Assembly: GCA_001970955.1 (NCBI GenBank) | Contig: MPUH01000170.1 | Coordinates: 1 to 64,000, forward strand | Direction: 5' to 3' | Source: Stentor coeruleus | Taxonomy: Eukaryota > Ciliophora > Heterotrichea > Heterotrichida > Stentoridae | Length of the DNA: 64,000 nucleotides | Shown: positions 31,715-41,399 of the stretch, piece after piece | Position numbering within the stretch: the stretch's first letter is position 1 | Layout: the number at the start of each line of letters is the position of its first letter | Translations under genes and position numbers: made by a program | The notes under the pieces: model-generated | Database searches by the model: none | Told to the model about the DNA's origin: nothing | Seen by the model: only the letters and a program-made list of their open reading frames with translations

Positions 31715-34066
31715 ATGCAAGAACAGTGCTCATACACCAGATGTCCTAATTTTGCCTTTCTTGAATGTATATGTACAATGCCCCCAACATTGATTTGTAA
31801 AGATCATGAAGAAAGCCATAGACAATTAGATGGAGATCATGAAATAAGAGATTATATGCCAATATTGGCACAAGCTAATTCTGTTGATATTAAAGAAACA
31901 AATGAAGATAAGGTCAAATATGCTTTAGGATCATATGGGGGAAATCTTGGGTTGTTAAAACTAAAGGCTTTTATTGCGAAATTACATCCTGAAATTGAAC
32001 AATGTTTGAAGATTATGAATGAAAAGTTTATTAAGGATATTATGAAACTGGTTAAAAGTAATGAGAAAAAACTTAAGGAAAAAACTGAGAAGTATTTGAT
32101 TGCTTTTAAGAAAGTCTTAGTTAACATGAAAATCAGCTCAGAAGAGTTTTTCAAACAAATTTTTATGATTTTCTGTGATTTTCACGCTGCTGTTGATAGT
32201 GAGTTATCTGATGAACTTCATAGGACTGTAGGCAAGCTTAAAGGTTTATGTAAAATGCCTGGGAAAGTTAAGAAATATTATGTTATTGAAACTACGATTG
32301 ACGATGCAGATAATAAGTTTTATTTGAAAGTTATGACTTTGGAAGAGTACGATAAAGAAAAGATTATTTCAGTTTTTAAGGATGAGTATGACAATTTTAT
32401 AATCGATGATTCAGCAATAATCAGAGAATTTACTCAACTAGACCTTGAATTTACAAAAAGCAAATCTAATATAAAAGCTCAATTCCTTGAAGAATTCCAT
32501 AAATATATCCACAGCTTGGCTGATAATGAAAAATTCACTCAAATCAGTATTTATTATTCACCTTTACCAACTAAATTAGATACCCTATATTTAGATGTAT
32601 TCCCTGAATGGGTTGTGGCTTATTCAGGAATATTCATGAAAAGTCACTTCGACATAAAGCAAACTCTTGATATATCAGGAAAACTATTCATTGTCTTAGT
32701 AGATTTGATTATGGATTTGAGCTTTATTTTAGTATTTTCTGATATGATTTCATATATATCTCTAGTATTAGAGACTTCAGAAGTGATTATAGCTACAGGG
32801 AGTTTAGATGACTCTATAATTATTGTTCAAAACACCCCAAAAAAAACAACTGAGTATTATTTAGATTCAACTTATGTACTACGGTATGTCAAAGATATAT
32901 CTTTAGGCATAGACTCATTTGCCATAGTTTCTTCATCATCTTATATCCAAGATACAAATTCCCTAGTCTTTTCTATCAAAGAAGGTAACTGTTACTCATA
33001 CAACCTCAATGAAGAATCCTTACAAATGCCTTTTATCAATACTTTATCTGAACCTGCCTTACAAGTTTTATACATTAATACAATAAAACTTCTTGTAATT
33101 CGAACCGCATCAAGACTTCTTTTTTTTACAGCTAATTATCAATTACTCAGAATTACCACATGTAATCTTCTATATCTTGACCATTTTATACATGAAAAAA
33201 ATATATTCATAAGCTGGCTCGAAGCCAAAAAAGCAATTTACAGTCAGATTTTACTCCGTGATGATGAAATCTCAAAACTATTTTTATCTTCCAAAGGTAA
33301 AAGATTATCAATAGCTAAAACAGTAAAATATGTCAAAAGTCGAAGTTATGGGATATATAATCGTATAGAAACTCATTATAACAAATATGAGAAGACAATA
33401 AAGAAAATTAATTTTTTCGAAATAGCCAAAAATCCTTTAATTATAGAAAACCCTTTTGATTCCAACTTTGCTAATGAAGATGATACTGTAAGAGATAATT
33501 TAACTGATTTGAAAGTTCAGAAAAGGAAAATAAAGTCTTTACAAAACAAACCTGAAAACCTAGTTTGCGATAATTTATGTGATTTATGTGATGAATACTG
33601 TATGATTGCTGAGGAACATAATTTTCATCTATGTGGAAGAGCTCATAATTGTCAAGAGCCTTGTGGTATTTCTGGTAACTGTTGTGCTCAAGGTAAAAAA
33701 CAATGTGAATATCAAATAAACCCTTGGAAAACAACCCATGAAGAATATCATAAATGTTTAGAACAAGAACATTATTGTCCGATCATGTGCCCTGGTTGTG
33801 GGGTTTTTTGTTGTTTAAAAACTAAACATGAAGGTTTTCATGAAGCTATGCATTTGAAAATTTATTTTAATGAATCCTGTGGGGAGACTTGTGGGACAGT
33901 TCAGCATACACATAAAGTATATTGTCTAGGAGGAGAAGAATGTCCTAGAAATGTATTTGAAGACTATATTCAACATGAAGACAATTTTGATTATTGGAAT
34001 GACTGCAACAAGTTTTGGAGGTATTTTGGATGGAATCTTGGGTCTGAGGAATCATATAATAATTAA
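31715..34066 (+). CDS. Cys/His-rich family protein, tandem copy 1, 783 aa
   Basis: The N-terminus (residues 4-45) is a B-box-like zinc site: C-x4-C, then CIC, C-x2-H and H. Residues about 70-260 are helical and charged. The centre (about 270-540) is beta-rich and could be a propeller. The C-terminal 165 residues (about 615-780) are a dense Cys/His domain with CDLCDEYC, HLCGRAHNC, CPGCGVFCC, H-x-G-x-H-x3-H, C-x3-C, HTHKVYCLGG and a closing DYWNDCNKFWRYFGW. The next gene, 40 bp downstream, is a paralogue in the same order throughout, and a third copy starts at 50140. I do not recognise the domain. A zinc-binding protein-interaction or ubiquitin-type role is possible but not shown. Confidence 0.82.
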   Translation: MQEQCSYTRCPNFAFLECICTMPPTLICKDHEESHRQLDGDHEIRDYMPILAQANSVDIKETNEDKVKYALGSYGGNLGLLKLKAFIAKLHPEIEQCLKIMNEKFIKDIMKLVKSNEKKLKEKTEKYLIAFKKVLVNMKISSEEFFKQIFMIFCDFHAAVDSELSDELHRTVGKLKGLCKMPGKVKKYYVIETTIDDADNKFYLKVMTLEEYDKEKIISVFKDEYDNFIIDDSAIIREFTQLDLEFTKSKSNIKAQFLEEFHKYIHSLADNEKFTQISIYYSPLPTKLDTLYLDVFPEWVVAYSGIFMKSHFDIKQTLDISGKLFIVLVDLIMDLSFILVFSDMISYISLVLETSEVIIATGSLDDSIIIVQNTPKKTTEYYLDSTYVLRYVKDISLGIDSFAIVSSSSYIQDTNSLVFSIKEGNCYSYNLNEESLQMPFINTLSEPALQVLYINTIKLLVIRTASRLLFFTANYQLLRITTCNLLYLDHFIHEKNIFISWLEAKKAIYSQILLRDDEISKLFLSSKGKRLSIAKTVKYVKSRSYGIYNRIETHYNKYEKTIKKINFFEIAKNPLIIENPFDSNFANEDDTVRDNLTDLKVQKRKIKSLQNKPENLVCDNLCDLCDEYCMIAEEHNFHLCGRAHNCQEPCGISGNCCAQGKKQCEYQINPWKTTHEEYHKCLEQEHYCPIMCPGCGVFCCLKTKHEGFHEAMHLKIYFNESCGETCGTVQHTHKVYCLGGEECPRNVFEDYIQHEDNFDYWNDCNKFWRYFGWNLGSEESYNN

Positions 34067-34106
34067 TAGGTTTATAATATGATTATCATTTTTTGTCTAT
34101 AAAATT

Positions 34107-36428
34107 ATGCAGGACTCATGTTTTTATCATCCTTGTGCTAGACCCATATTTTATGAATGCCCTTGTGTGTTCCCAAATCTTGTATTTTGTGAGGAGCATG
34201 GACAGTATCATAAAACTCAATTCCAAGATGGGCATAATTTAAGACCTAGAATCCCTTGTTTAGGATCAACCCATGAATTTAGAGTTTTATATGATTGTGA
34301 AAGCTCTAAAATTGTATTAGCTCCTGCTAATGAGAGGCTTTTTATATTGAAAATAGTTAATAGAAAAGTTGAAATGCATCCAGAAATTATGAACTGTATC
34401 AAAGGAATGAAGCTGAAATTTGTTAGAAAAATACTTAAGATTAAGAAAAATGAAGATGAAAAACTTGAAAAAATGTGCACAGAATTTGTTGAAGGGTATA
34501 AAAAGGTTATTGGAAATTCTGGGGTTGATGAGAAAGAGTTTTTTTTGGGGATTCAAGGTTTGGTTAATCAGATTTATAATCTTCAAGATGAAGAAACTAT
34601 GAAAAAGGTGTCAGATATTGTTGGGAAAATTAAGAGTGAGAGTGATATGCCTGAAAAGGTGAAGAAATTTTTTGTGCATGAATATAGTTTAAGTGAGTGT
34701 GATAATAGTTTTTACTTAAAACTACTCATGGAACAAGATTTCAGCAAGGAAAATTTATCAGAACTATTCAAGCAAGAGTATAAATATTTTATAAAACATG
34801 AAGATATAGTTGACCAGCACTTTGACTCAATTTCAGGAATGCTTTTTAAATCAAATGTTGATACTAAAAGGAAACTTTCAGATGAAGTGCTTAGTTATAT
34901 ATCAAGTTTGAATATAAGTGATGTTTACAGTCAGATTTTTGTTTACATAAGCGATATTTCTAATAATTTGATTAAAAACACTTCAGAAATTACTCCTGAT
35001 TGGAGTTTAGTTCACACCGCCTTTATGCATAACAGCAATTTTGATATAACTAAATGCTTGGAAATAAATAATAATCTATGCTTTGTCATATCAGACCTCA
35101 AGCAAAACATAAGCTATATCATGCTCATCAACGAAATGATTTCCTACAATTGTTTAACAATTCAAAGCACAGACTTTTTAATCCCATCAGGCCTAACGAA
35201 ACATAAAATCCCTATAATCCAAAGCAATCCTTTAACCATAAACCTCTACAGTTTAAACATTAAATCCTTTGAATTTACCCATTATTCAACTTTATCTATA
35301 CAAAATTCTTGCTTTATCTACACATCCGGGGCATTAATAAATAATTGGAATATTCTGGTTATTTGTAGTGAAAATGGGAACTGTTTATGCTATGATATAA
35401 ATTCTGAAGCAGAATCCAATAAACTATCACAAACAATTACTGAACCGGTTTACCAAATTGAATATTTACTTTGTTATAAAATCCTTTTTATTAGAACTTC
35501 ATTATCAATACTATTATATACAGCTGCCCTTGAACCTTATAAGTCTTTTTCATTCTCTTCATGTACTTTTTCATTATGCATTTTACCTGATTCTTTATAT
35601 ATTCTAAAACCCAAAAGTAACAAATTTAAAGCTTTTAAAATAGAACTTCAAGAAGAAGATATTATTCATTTCAATAGCAAAATACCTGGATGGGATATTA
35701 AAGGAAAGTTTTCCTCTTATGTCAAAAGGAACTACAAAACTCTAGAATTTTCTCCATATAAACCATCTAATAAGTATGATAAAATCATTGAAAAAATGAA
35801 CTTTTTAGAAGTAAACAATAATCCTATATATCTTGATAAAGAAGAAAACAAATTTATACCAAAAAAGTATATAAAAAATACTAAAAAACAAGAAATTTGT
35901 GAGATCACTGAAGAAAAAAAAGAATTCGGCCCTGGTCTTTGTTATAACGCTTGTAACTTATGCTCATTAGCTTGTCAAATAAAAACTCTTCACAATTATC
36001 ACTTATGTGGAAATCTTCATAAATGCGCTATAACATGTTCTGCATTAGGAAATTGTAGCAAAAATGGAAAATATATATGTGGTAAAACAATTTTAAAAGA
36101 CCAAATTACACATGAAGGAATTCATGAATGCCATGCTGAATATCATTTTTGTTATTATATATGTCCTGGATGTGGAGTTCAGTGCAAAAGAAAATATGGT
36201 CATGAAGGAAATCATAATAAAAAGCATCATTTGAAACTTTATTTTGATTTAACTTGTGGACAGAATTGTGGTTATCAAGAACATGTACATCAGGTTAGAT
36301 GTCCTGGAGAAGAGTATTGTGCCAAGAAGTATTTTGCAGAAATTGTAGAACATGAAGATGATTTTGATTATTGGAAAGATTGTAAGGAATTTTGGAGGTA
36401 TTATGCTTGGGAAGTTAATATTAAATAA
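34107..36428 (+). CDS. Cys/His-rich family protein, tandem copy 2, 773 aa
   Basis: This is a close paralogue of the preceding gene, with the same three-part layout: an N-terminal zinc site (CFYHPCARPIFYECPC, then CEEHGQYH), a helical part with KIKKNEDEKLEKM, a beta-rich middle, and a C-terminal Cys/His domain (about residues 608-770). Matching landmarks in the last part are HLCGNLHKC, CPGCGVQC, HEGNHNKKH, CGQNCG, HVHQVRCPG and DYWKDCKEFWRYYAW. Many synonymous and conservative changes separate the two, so the duplication is not recent. They share orientation and are only 40 bp apart, which fits unequal crossing-over. The TATAAAATT leader lies right before the ATG. Confidence 0.82.
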   Translation: MQDSCFYHPCARPIFYECPCVFPNLVFCEEHGQYHKTQFQDGHNLRPRIPCLGSTHEFRVLYDCESSKIVLAPANERLFILKIVNRKVEMHPEIMNCIKGMKLKFVRKILKIKKNEDEKLEKMCTEFVEGYKKVIGNSGVDEKEFFLGIQGLVNQIYNLQDEETMKKVSDIVGKIKSESDMPEKVKKFFVHEYSLSECDNSFYLKLLMEQDFSKENLSELFKQEYKYFIKHEDIVDQHFDSISGMLFKSNVDTKRKLSDEVLSYISSLNISDVYSQIFVYISDISNNLIKNTSEITPDWSLVHTAFMHNSNFDITKCLEINNNLCFVISDLKQNISYIMLINEMISYNCLTIQSTDFLIPSGLTKHKIPIIQSNPLTINLYSLNIKSFEFTHYSTLSIQNSCFIYTSGALINNWNILVICSENGNCLCYDINSEAESNKLSQTITEPVYQIEYLLCYKILFIRTSLSILLYTAALEPYKSFSFSSCTFSLCILPDSLYILKPKSNKFKAFKIELQEEDIIHFNSKIPGWDIKGKFSSYVKRNYKTLEFSPYKPSNKYDKIIEKMNFLEVNNNPIYLDKEENKFIPKKYIKNTKKQEICEITEEKKEFGPGLCYNACNLCSLACQIKTLHNYHLCGNLHKCAITCSALGNCSKNGKYICGKTILKDQITHEGIHECHAEYHFCYYICPGCGVQCKRKYGHEGNHNKKHHLKLYFDLTCGQNCGYQEHVHQVRCPGEEYCAKKYFAEIVEHEDDFDYWKDCKEFWRYYAWEVNIK

Positions 36429-36445
36429 TATTTTTGAAGTTTTTA

Positions 36446-36658
36446 TTAAGTGCAGAGGATGATGATAAAGGATTTTAAGCCACCCCCTTTCATCTTCTCA
36501 GCTATTTTCCTAATCCTTAACTCAACTCCAAACTTTAAACCAAATTTTCTTGATACCAAAACAACAAAAATCAAACTCTCAAAAACATTATAATTTCTAA
36601 TCTTATAATGTCCACTTCCATCAAGTATCATCTCTTTTTCCCAACTCTTATCCAACAT
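36446..36658 (-). CDS. Possible small protein, 70 aa
   Basis: This short frame has its own ATG and TAA in the gap between two genes. It is amphipathic and basic (ESLIFVVLVSRKFGLKFGVE, then RIRKIAEKMKGGG). The amino-acid mix looks more like protein than random AT-rich DNA. Its stop lies 18 bp from the stop of the converging gene, and about 90 bp of gap separates it from the 3' end of the next minus-strand gene. No family is recognised. It could also be a remnant of a larger gene. Confidence 0.35.
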   Translation of the reverse strand: MLDKSWEKEMILDGSGHYKIRNYNVFESLIFVVLVSRKFGLKFGVELRIRKIAEKMKGGGLKSFIIILCT

Positions 36659-36746
36659 AAGATCTTTTCTTTTTCCCCATACACATAATTAAAAAAAAAG
36701 TTTACTAAACTCCTATCAAGAACCCCTAAAAGCCGATAATATTATA

Positions 36747-38036
36747 TTACAAACTCTTAGGTAATAATCCTTTAGTGCACCTGTCAAATTCCTTAGTCTG
36801 AACAAAATAGCCTATAAACGAAGCAGTCCCTTCCGACATTTCTGTACTATTCAAAGTTTTAACAAATTCCTCAACAAGTTTCTTAGTTATTTTTTCCTTA
36901 TCATTCCCTTCAGATTCATCAACAGTAGTTTTTCCTTGAAGAAATTTTATAAACTTCTCTTGTATTCTCTTATTAACCCTAGAATCCGAAAGGAACTTCT
37001 GCGCTTTTGATCCTTGTGAACTGATTTTATTTTTACTATTTTGCCCAGCCAAACTAGTTTTCAAATTCATCGATTTTTTCAAAACTTCATCAAAAATCAA
37101 CTTTTGACTAGAAGAAAGCCCTTTAATATTACCCTGTGGACTATCATCAGAAGTATGCTCAAGAGCTGAGGAAGAACGGTCATTAAGGATTTTTCTAGAT
37201 GAATTAGGGTTTTTTTCCATATGAGCTTCATGGACAAAGCTGTCGAATTGTCCTGAATTAGTTCGAGCTTTTTTAATAGGTCTATATTGGATTTGTCTTG
37301 GAACTGCAGTTCTAGTATTACGAGTTTTCTTGAGGAGTATAGGGAGATTGTAGCATTCGCTTATATAATTAAGGCTTTCTTTAATGAAAATATATAGAGA
37401 CTTGTACATACCCAACTTACAGATATCGACCATATTGAATAACCCAAGGGATTTTTTCACATCATTTTCCAGGATGCTTTTAGCTCTGATAGATTTAGGC
37501 AAATTTCTAATTACTTGTATAAGAAACCCAGGTTTATATAAAAACTGGTCAAAAGTTGGCCAAACTATAGTCTTCATACTTTTCATCCCAGAACTTAAAT
37601 CAACTTTAGTTATGTTTTGTTCCAAAAGCAACAGAAAGCTATTAATCAAACATTGGGAATTGTCATCTTTAGGCGCTCTTTGCCAAAATTGAACAGACTT
37701 TGTAGTAATATTCCTTATAGCAACACAATAATCATTAGAAATTTCTGAGTCAAAAAACGTTGAAGTCAAAGCTGTCATTGATTGGCTACCACAGACTGAG
37801 TTTGGCCTTGACTCTGGTGAAGAGTTTTTACCTGAAACTCTTATTGCAGATAAAGAATGAGTTGAATAAGAATGAGACATAGTCTCATATTTCTCTAGTT
37901 TGCCTGATTCAGAAAACTTTGAAGGATTTTCTACCTTTTCTATAAGGGAAGTGCGGTGGGTGTTAAAATAGTTGTCTATAAGCAATCGTTTATAGCTTTT
38001 ACTTGAGTAGATGGGTTTTTCAAAGATTGGGTCCAT
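36747..38036 (-). CDS. Ser/Lys-rich hypothetical protein, 429 aa
   Basis: The frame is open upstream to a TTG at 38084, but the first ATG is at 38036 (MDPIFEKPIYSSKSYKRLL). Residues 40-90 are Ser-rich and disordered. Residues about 105-240 are a helical domain with hydrophobic landmarks (VQFWQRAP, TIVWPTFDQFLYKPGFLIQV). Residues 250-370 are basic, Ser-rich and disordered, and the last 60 are helical. I do not recognise it. Trp-Pro-Thr-Phe in a helical context occurs in many families and is not diagnostic. The stop is TAA. Confidence 0.7.
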   Translation of the reverse strand: MDPIFEKPIYSSKSYKRLLIDNYFNTHRTSLIEKVENPSKFSESGKLEKYETMSHSYSTHSLSAIRVSGKNSSPESRPNSVCGSQSMTALTSTFFDSEISNDYCVAIRNITTKSVQFWQRAPKDDNSQCLINSFLLLLEQNITKVDLSSGMKSMKTIVWPTFDQFLYKPGFLIQVIRNLPKSIRAKSILENDVKKSLGLFNMVDICKLGMYKSLYIFIKESLNYISECYNLPILLKKTRNTRTAVPRQIQYRPIKKARTNSGQFDSFVHEAHMEKNPNSSRKILNDRSSSALEHTSDDSPQGNIKGLSSSQKLIFDEVLKKSMNLKTSLAGQNSKNKISSQGSKAQKFLSDSRVNKRIQEKFIKFLQGKTTVDESEGNDKEKITKKLVEEFVKTLNSTEMSEGTASFIGYFVQTKEFDRCTKGLLPKSL

Positions 38037-40382
38037 TTTAATTAAACAATTTGCAAGAAAATTGGTATAGGCTGAATTTTTCAATTGAAGGAAATTAAAA
38101 TCAAAAGGTTTGGAATGAGGATTTTTGGTAAGGAGGGATTAGAGGAAAAATGATGGTGTATAATATATGGGAGTTAAGGAAAGATTTCTGTTTAGTATAT
38201 TATAAAAGGAGATTTATGATTATGGATGATAAGTTTTGAATGATTTACTTGGGGTAGAAAATATGAGAGTAAGCTTTTATTGGCTTTGGGCAAAAATGTT
38301 ATTATAAGATAAACTTTCATATATTTTAAACTCATAATTAGCTTAGAATCTAGACATTTTTGATCGCTTCCAACACTAAAATAATTAATACTATTTTTAA
38401 TGATAAAAAGCTATGCGCTGATTATTTTTATCTTTAATGCGATTTTTCTTTCTCCAAAAAGCTCTCAAAGTATGAAACAACAATGAATCCTTTTTAATAA
38501 AAGGAAAATTTTCAATATAAATCAAATATATGCAGAAAGTCATGCATTATAACTACATGAACTATATTTGAATGTAAGAAAATAATTTGTAATATTATTT
38601 TACTTCTTGGATTATTGTGGCTCAGAAAATAGGTATAAATCAATCGATAATTTAAATATCATCTAAATACAATTTTAAAAATATAATAAAATATTGAAGT
38701 AGACTAAGAAAATCATTAGATAAAAATGATTGATGTAATTTAATAACAGTCCAGATTGATAAAAGGTAAATTTTGATAACATAATTGTAATCATGGAGAT
38801 TAAATTGATGAAGTGTAGATATTCGGAAAAATTAAAAATAAAGAAAAAATTTAGTGAAATTACAGCATTGATTTCGGAAAGCATTGATATGGATTTTTTA
38901 ACAAGTATTGAATAAAATCAAATTTTATTTAGATCCATCAAATAACAATAATATAAGCGCAATTGAAAGCACATGGGATTCAATTAAAACCAAATAAGCT
39001 TAGAAATTGAACAGTTAAAATTAGAATAAATTTGAGAGAATTCTTATAGAAGGCTTATCATAATTTTTGTGAAAAAATCAATAAATATAATAGTTTTAAT
39101 TGAAAAAAAATCTTATAAGCATTCTATAATTTTATTTTTATTTTCATATTCATTTCTAATAATCAGCAAGCCATTTATATATTTTTTACTAATCTTTATC
39201 CTATAGTTATCAGCATGCAGTAATAATATAAACAATTTATTGTTCCTAAAACAAAAGTGTTATCTGAGCATAAATTCTGCTTTAACAATGGAAATAATAT
39301 AATAATTTTTGATGTGCGTTTTTAATCAAAAAATAGTGATTGACATCAAAAAAATTAGAATAGATTATCTTACCTTCCCACTTACAAATAACTTTTTTTC
39401 TATATTTGCTTAGATCTAATAGTTATTCTTAGTAAAAACTTTTATTTTCTAAACTTTGATTTATATAAGCTTGTTTTATATGATAGTATTCCTTATCGAC
39501 ACTAAAAAGTCTTTCATTTACCTTGCTCTTTATCTTTGATTAAACCTTTCAGATCACAGATTGTGTAAAAAATATCAAGTTTTCTTATCAAGCACTTAAG
39601 ACTAATAATCTTGAAATCTCATCGAAAGGATATACAAATTGAGCGAATTCTATGAAAACTTAAAAATACAATGAAAAATTTGAAAGAAATCCAAATAAAT
39701 TATATAAAATCAGGGAATTTTAGAATTATAACTTTTTGAATACCCACATACAACATAACACTTTATTATTTTTTAAAGAAGACCTGATTATATGAAGTTA
39801 TATATATTAGTTTAGTAATATTTAATTATTAGTATCAACATGGAAACGAATATAATTATCTAATAAAAAATAGCTTTTAAGATTGAAATGTATATCTTAA
39901 TGTAAATAAGTATATTTTAAAAGCTTATTTCCAGCAAATTTATTGCCTGATATTTTGGGAGTTGATATGCAGAGAAATACATCTTTTATGCTATCGAGGA
40001 AAACTATTTTTGAATCTAAATAAGAATTTTGCATGGATAAAATTTTCTTAGATGTACTAATATTAAAGAATGAAAGCAATTTCCCCAAATGGATGTTTTT
40101 TAATATTCTTCTAGATATCAGAGTAAGAATCAAATTATAAAAGGATAAATTGAAATTGTGTAAAAATTTTAAACGAATGTAATTAAATATAGTAAGAATC
40201 AGAATGAGAATCAAACTAAAATACTTATTTTTTACCAATGTTCTCTATAAAGCTATTAAAATAGTAAGATAGTTAAAATAGGCATTTTAGATATATCTAA
40301 CTAAAGTATAAACTAACAATTATTTTATAAAATATGCATTTTACCTTTAAAATCAACTAAATGTATACCATTAATATAAAAG
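38037..40382. other. 2.3-kb gene-poor AT-rich region with possible decayed coding
   Basis: I see no intact gene that I can defend. Two stretches read weakly like protein: plus strand 38804-38910 (MEIKLMKCRYSEKLKIKKKF, broken by stops afterwards), and 39897-40238, where both strands show part-open frames (minus strand 113 codons; plus strand NLLPDILGVDMQRNTSFMLS, then a stop). These may be remnants of dead genes or chance. No RNA gene was found. Confidence 0.4.
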
Positions 40383-41399
40383 ATGCCAGTCCGAAGAAAT
40401 AAGAATCTTAAACCTCAGTCGACATTGAGTGAGATATTTGAAAGGGCTGCTATCATTATAGAATCAAATCAGGCATTCCAAGTATTCGATTTTGTTAGAA
40501 TCTTACTTGAACTTCATTCATTAAGAAAGCCGTGTAAAAACATTCAAGAGTCTTATTTGATAACTCTGATCAGTGGAATTCTATACGAAAGGATTTCACA
40601 TGAAAAATCATCGTCAAACGTATCTAGATGTAAAAACCTCTTACCAGAAATATTAAATCAACATATCAATAGCAAAGGACTTTCTGACAATTCTATTATA
40701 TTAAAAATAGGGCAATTAATTCTAAACGAACTTGAGCCTATAGTATCTCAGTATCTTCTCCAACAATCAACAGATCCACTAATTTTAATTTACATTAAAC
40801 TTTTGCAATTAGTTCAAATAACTCCCTTTGAGTTAATGCTTTTCGCTTTATTGAAAACTCAGCAGAATCACTCAAGTCAAAGCGTTTTTAATCTCTTCAT
40901 CAACGAATGCAGTCCGTATTTGCCTATTTTTAATCTTAAGCCATTTACCCTAGTACTAGACTTGGATGAAACTTTAGGGCACTTTGATGGTAAGAAGTTC
41001 TATATAAGACCTGGCTGCCACGATTTTTTAAAGGGTTTATCAGTATTTTACGAATTAGTACTTTTTACTTCAGCAGAAGAAACATATGCAAATCAGGCGA
41101 TGAAAGTTGTTGATGCTGATTTCTTGGTAAAGTTTCGATTGTATCGGCAGCATTTAAGTTTACATGAAGGAAAACCTGTCAAAGATATTTCAAAGCTTGG
41201 AAGGAATCTTAAAGACATAATTATTGTTGACGATCGGTATAGTAATTTTCGTCTTCAACCAGAAAATGGTGTGCATATTACCCCGTGGTATGGGGAAGGA
41301 GAAGATGAAGAATTAAACAAATTGAAAATATTTCTTATCAAGTTGGTTTACCATTGCAAAGGAAATTTGGTTGAATCCCTAAAATCACTTCAAGTATAA
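40383..41399 (+). CDS. FCP1/SCP-like (NIF-type) protein phosphatase, 338 aa
   Basis: The C-terminal half (about residues 185-335) is an FCP1-homology HAD-family phosphatase domain, the type that acts on the RNA polymerase II CTD and other phosphoproteins. The catalytic DxDxT motif is intact in LVLDLDETLGHF. It is followed by FYIRPGCHDFLKGLSVFYEL, LVLFTSAEETYA, FRLYRQHLSLHEG and the acidic end motif IIIVDDRYSNFRLQPENGV. The N-terminal 180 residues are helical with no known domain and may set localisation or substrate choice. There is no BRCT domain, so SCP/Dullard-type is a better fit than FCP1 proper. It stands alone between two large empty regions, with AATATAAAAG just before the ATG. Confidence 0.93.
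   Translation: MPVRRNKNLKPQSTLSEIFERAAIIIESNQAFQVFDFVRILLELHSLRKPCKNIQESYLITLISGILYERISHEKSSSNVSRCKNLLPEILNQHINSKGLSDNSIILKIGQLILNELEPIVSQYLLQQSTDPLILIYIKLLQLVQITPFELMLFALLKTQQNHSSQSVFNLFINECSPYLPIFNLKPFTLVLDLDETLGHFDGKKFYIRPGCHDFLKGLSVFYELVLFTSAEETYANQAMKVVDADFLVKFRLYRQHLSLHEGKPVKDISKLGRNLKDIIIVDDRYSNFRLQPENGVHITPWYGEGEDEELNKLKIFLIKLVYHCKGNLVESLKSLQV

Noticed and set aside
38037-38084. TTG start for the Ser/Lys-rich protein
   Set aside because: The first ATG is at 38036; TTG starts are not expected.
39897-40238. A real 113-aa minus-strand gene
   Set aside because: Both strands are part-open, the composition is extreme Leu/Ile/Asn, and no family feature is seen; listed only as a possible remnant.
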